Origin: JBKCUI01 sp052161605 | Lineage (GTDB): Bacteria; Planctomycetota; Planctomycetia; Pirellulales; Pirellulaceae | Strand: one strand, 5' to 3' | DNA: 64,000 nucleotides | Assembly: GCA_052161605.1 (NCBI GenBank) | Contig: CP197409.1 | Shown: piece after piece, positions 61,550 through 64,000 of the stretch | Numbering within the stretch: position 1 is the stretch's first letter | Layout of the letters: every line of letters starts with the position of its first letter | Translations under genes and position numbers: made by a program | Notes under the pieces: model-generated | Told to the model about the DNA's origin: nothing | The model's database searches: none | What the model saw: the letters and a program-made list of their open reading frames with translations, nothing else

Positions 61550-61953
61550 GTTGAACTAAATGGCTTTGCTCTCTTCAATACCACCATCGGATTCAAGCTC
61601 TTATATCCGATGATAGCTTCGGTGCAGTAGACTGTTCCTCGCCTTCTGCTTGCGTGCTCGGAAGAACGGATGACTGCGTCGCTTTCTTGCTTGCAAGCAG
61701 ACAAAGCCTTTTCTTTTCTCTTGTCTCATTCACACCACTACCGGCCGCGCTATGCCTTACCCCATCCGCAAACTCACCCAACACCACTTCCGGTTGTAAC
61801 GATTACCAATCACAAATACTTTTCAACCCGTAACGAAGATTCCGATTAAATCACTTGCGCTATTTGTAACGCTAATCATCCTGATTTGTAGAGCCAGCTC
61901 TTTCGTTCTAGCTGGCCATTTTCACTTTCTGTTTCAGGATTAGGAACCGAGTT

Positions 61954-62880
61954 ATGACTCCCTATCACAAACGTGTTACGGCCTTTACCAAACGCATGGC
62001 CGAAGACATGCAACTACGCAATCTCTCACCCCGAACCATCGATGCCTACACCTATCACGTCGATCGATTCGCCCTACGGTTCGGAAAACACCCCGAAGAA
62101 TTAGGACCAGATGAGATCCGAGAGTTCCAACTCTGGATGATCAATGAGTTGAAATCCTCTTGGAGCCAATTCAATCAAGCCGTCTGTGCCCTGCGATTCT
62201 TCTACACCGTGACTGCGAAGCGAGATTGGGTCGTCAAACAAATCCCTTACGGACAACGTCCCAAAAAGCTACCCGTTGTCCTCTCCGGGGACGAAGTCTC
62301 AAGAATCATCGCATGTATCACCAATATCAAGCACCGTACGGTCCTGCTGACACTCTATTCTGCTGGGCTGAGAATCGCCGAGGGGCTCCAATTGAAGGTG
62401 TCGGATATAGACTCCCAGCGAATGATGCTCAAAGTCACGCAGGGCAAGGGAGCCAAGGATCGATATGTGCCCATCTCGCCACGATTACTGACAGCCTTGC
62501 GACTCTACTGGAAGGAATGTCGCCCGTCCGATTACCTCTTCCCGGGCAGGACCGACGATACACCTCTCAACAAAGCAGTGGTTCAGAAAGCTTGCTCGCT
62601 GGCAACAGCCCAAGCCAAGATCAACAAGCACGTCACGCCTCACACGATGAGGCATTCCTATGCGACGGGGTTACTCGAAGCGGGTGTCGATCTCATGGCC
62701 ATCAGCAAGCTACTGGGACACAGCAGCTTCTTGACCACGATGGTCTACTTACACTGTCGTCGCCAACACTTCGAAAACTCCCCCAGCCCGATCGATTGGC
62801 TTCCGGTTCGGCAGTGTCCGAAGTGGATCGATCCCACGTTCCGAAGCGATGCTCCCCCCGAAACCGGTACCAGACCGTAA
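61954..62880 (+). CDS. tyrosine recombinase of the cassette-borne IS91-type element, copy 2
   Basis: 308 residues, identical to copy 1 except Ala to Ser in GDEVSRIIA. All catalytic residues are retained (AGLRIAEG, HTMRHSY, LLGHSS, MVYLH). Fifteen further base changes are silent, which indicates selection on the protein. Confidence 0.92.
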   Translation: MTPYHKRVTAFTKRMAEDMQLRNLSPRTIDAYTYHVDRFALRFGKHPEELGPDEIREFQLWMINELKSSWSQFNQAVCALRFFYTVTAKRDWVVKQIPYGQRPKKLPVVLSGDEVSRIIACITNIKHRTVLLTLYSAGLRIAEGLQLKVSDIDSQRMMLKVTQGKGAKDRYVPISPRLLTALRLYWKECRPSDYLFPGRTDDTPLNKAVVQKACSLATAQAKINKHVTPHTMRHSYATGLLEAGVDLMAISKLLGHSSFLTTMVYLHCRRQHFENSPSPIDWLPVRQCPKWIDPTFRSDAPPETGTRP

Positions 62881-62933
62881 GGAAAGCGTACAATGAGTCC
62901 GATTGGCCCGATCCCGCTCCGTCGGTCCATAGC

Positions 62934-64000
62934 CTGATCCTCAAGCATACCAATCGCACGCTACGCAAGCATGGGCGAGGGATTCCACAGCATGTAGAGA
63001 ATACGCTTCTCCGCATGCATTACTGCCGAACCCCGGTACTCGGTACCAGGCAGTATCGCTGCGTTCCATGCAACTATGAGAAAACGGTCTACAACTCCTG
63101 CGGTGATCGAAACTGCCCCAACTGCTCGGGAGCCAAGCGACGAGATTGGCTCGATAAGACCCGGGAGCTTGTCGCTCCCGGAGTCACCTACTTCCAAGTC
63201 ATCTTTACGCTTCCCGAGGAATTGTCTTCGCTAGCACTTGGTAACCGCAAAGAGATGTACGATCTCTTGTTTCAAGTCGCTTGGCGATGCCTGAGTCGCA
63301 AGATCGAGAAGGAGCTAGGGATTCGGAGTGCCGGGCAAGCCGTCTTGCACACGTGGAATCAAAGACTGGGGCATCATCCGCACGTGCACTTGGCTGTTCC
63401 CGGCAACGGCCCCAGCTTAGACGGCACGCGATGGGTGGCTTGCAAAACGACCAAGGACGGACAACCCTTCCTAGTCGACAACAAGGAACTCAGTGCCGAG
63501 TTCCGCAAGGAGTTCCTGAGCGAACTCGAGATCTTAATCAGCAAGAACAAGATCCGGATCGAAGAGCCAGGTTATATCGCAGAAGTCTTAAACGACTTAG
63601 CAGAACGGAACTGGAATGTCTTTATAGAACGTCCTCCGAAACCGGACATGCCAGCCGAGCGGATGTTCAAGTACTTGGCTCGCTACATGACCGGAGGTCC
63701 CATCTCAGATCTCAGGATCTTGGGAGAAAAGGATGGCCGGATCTGGTTCTTGGCCCGTAGCCTTAGGAAAGGAGAAGGCCAAATCGCAACATCGCTGGAG
63801 AGCGTCGAGTTCGTCAGGAGTTGGTGCATGCATGTTCTTCCCAAGGAATATACCAAGGTCAGGACCTATGGAGCGTGGAGTTGCTCGAAACGGACCAAGT
63901 ACCGGCAAGACTGCGAGCGATTGCATCCTGCGACCGTTGAGGAGTCGGAATCGACAAGAGAAAAGACGGAATTGGAAAAACCAAAAACCAAGACCGCCCC
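62934..64000 (+). CDS. IS91-family HUH (Y2) transposase, copy 2, truncated by window end
   Basis: Same protein as 59488-60810 up to the window edge, including the zinc domain, HPHVHLAVPG and YLARY motifs. The C-terminal zinc ribbon is beyond the edge. The same start ambiguity applies. Confidence 0.88.
   Translation, partial: MILKHTNRTLRKHGRGIPQHVENTLLRMHYCRTPVLGTRQYRCVPCNYEKTVYNSCGDRNCPNCSGAKRRDWLDKTRELVAPGVTYFQVIFTLPEELSSLALGNRKEMYDLLFQVAWRCLSRKIEKELGIRSAGQAVLHTWNQRLGHHPHVHLAVPGNGPSLDGTRWVACKTTKDGQPFLVDNKELSAEFRKEFLSELEILISKNKIRIEEPGYIAEVLNDLAERNWNVFIERPPKPDMPAERMFKYLARYMTGGPISDLRILGEKDGRIWFLARSLRKGEGQIATSLESVEFVRSWCMHVLPKEYTKVRTYGAWSCSKRTKYRQDCERLHPATVEESESTREKTELEKPKTKTA

Larger units (their letters stand above)
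61550..64000 (+). mobile_element. integron cassette 26: second copy of the recombinase/IS91-type cassette, cut by window end
   Basis: Begins GTTGAAC at the attC join of cassette 25 and matches cassette 24 with an offset of 3,446 bp to the end of the window; the attC end is outside. The leader and transposase parts look identical to copy 1, while the recombinase gene differs at 16 sites. By analogy it should end near 64,605. Confidence 0.88.

Overview
The window looks like a planctomycete chromosome, most likely of the Pirellula/Rhodopirellula group. The support is a DUF1501 Tat-exported protein beside a large exported companion, a DUF1559 type-IV-pilin-like protein beside a small lipoprotein, an SUMF1-type formylglycine-generating enzyme, a formaldehyde-activating-enzyme homologue (tetrahydromethanopterin C1 chemistry outside methylotrophs), small proteins starting MNPYEPP, and GTCCC-GTTA-GGGAC palindromes between genes. 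Family names are from recognition of motifs; no search was run.

Layout. (1) 1-43,525 is ordinary core chromosome with genes on both strands: sulfatase maturation (FGE), class II DAHP synthase, a Tex-like S1 protein, TPR protein, phosphate-selective-porin-like OprO/P, DUF1501 pair, S9 peptidase, phosphatidylserine synthase plus a phospholipid methyltransferase-like protein, tRNA-Leu(GAG), threonine aldolase, flavin monooxygenase, Fae-like protein and ATP-grasp protein, DUF1559/lipoprotein pair, PhoPQ-activated protein family, ferredoxin-type reductase, RNase III, FtsH, RsgA, ApbE, RuvX, thiol peroxidase, a sigma-54 activator, an OleD-like dehydrogenase, EF-G and PurD. (2) 43,700-44,967 is an integron platform: an IntI tyrosine recombinase on the minus strand, with the IntI-specific insert, and an attI region. 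(3) 44,968 to the right end is a gene-cassette array. I could delimit 26 cassettes base by base, because each cassette's first bases (GTTRRRY) are the complement of the R'' box of its own attC. The last cassette is cut by the window edge.

The array is the part worth attention. Ten of the 26 cassettes belong to one small family (called A here, about 261 bp, or 442 bp with a palindromic insert) without a convincing gene. They always occur as adjacent pairs (five pairs), which punctuate the array. Other cassettes encode small membrane proteins, a PIN-toxin/antitoxin-like pair, a zinc-ribbon membrane protein, a leucine-rich-repeat-like protein and unknown proteins. Some genes point against the array direction with their own ribosome binding sites. 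Several cassettes are exact tandem or dispersed duplicates. An IS110/IS1111-type insertion sequence sits exactly at the G/TT recombination point between two cassettes. A 3,056-bp cassette, present twice, carries a tyrosine recombinase plus an IS91-type (HUH, Y2) rolling-circle transposase and ends in its own attC. This is a mobile element packaged as an integron cassette, or an IS91-type element captured inside one.

How the parts may work together: IntI would excise and insert cassettes at attI/attC through folded single-stranded attC sites. A rolling-circle transposase that makes single-stranded DNA, carried inside a cassette, is a mechanistically suggestive partner, but that link is inference only.
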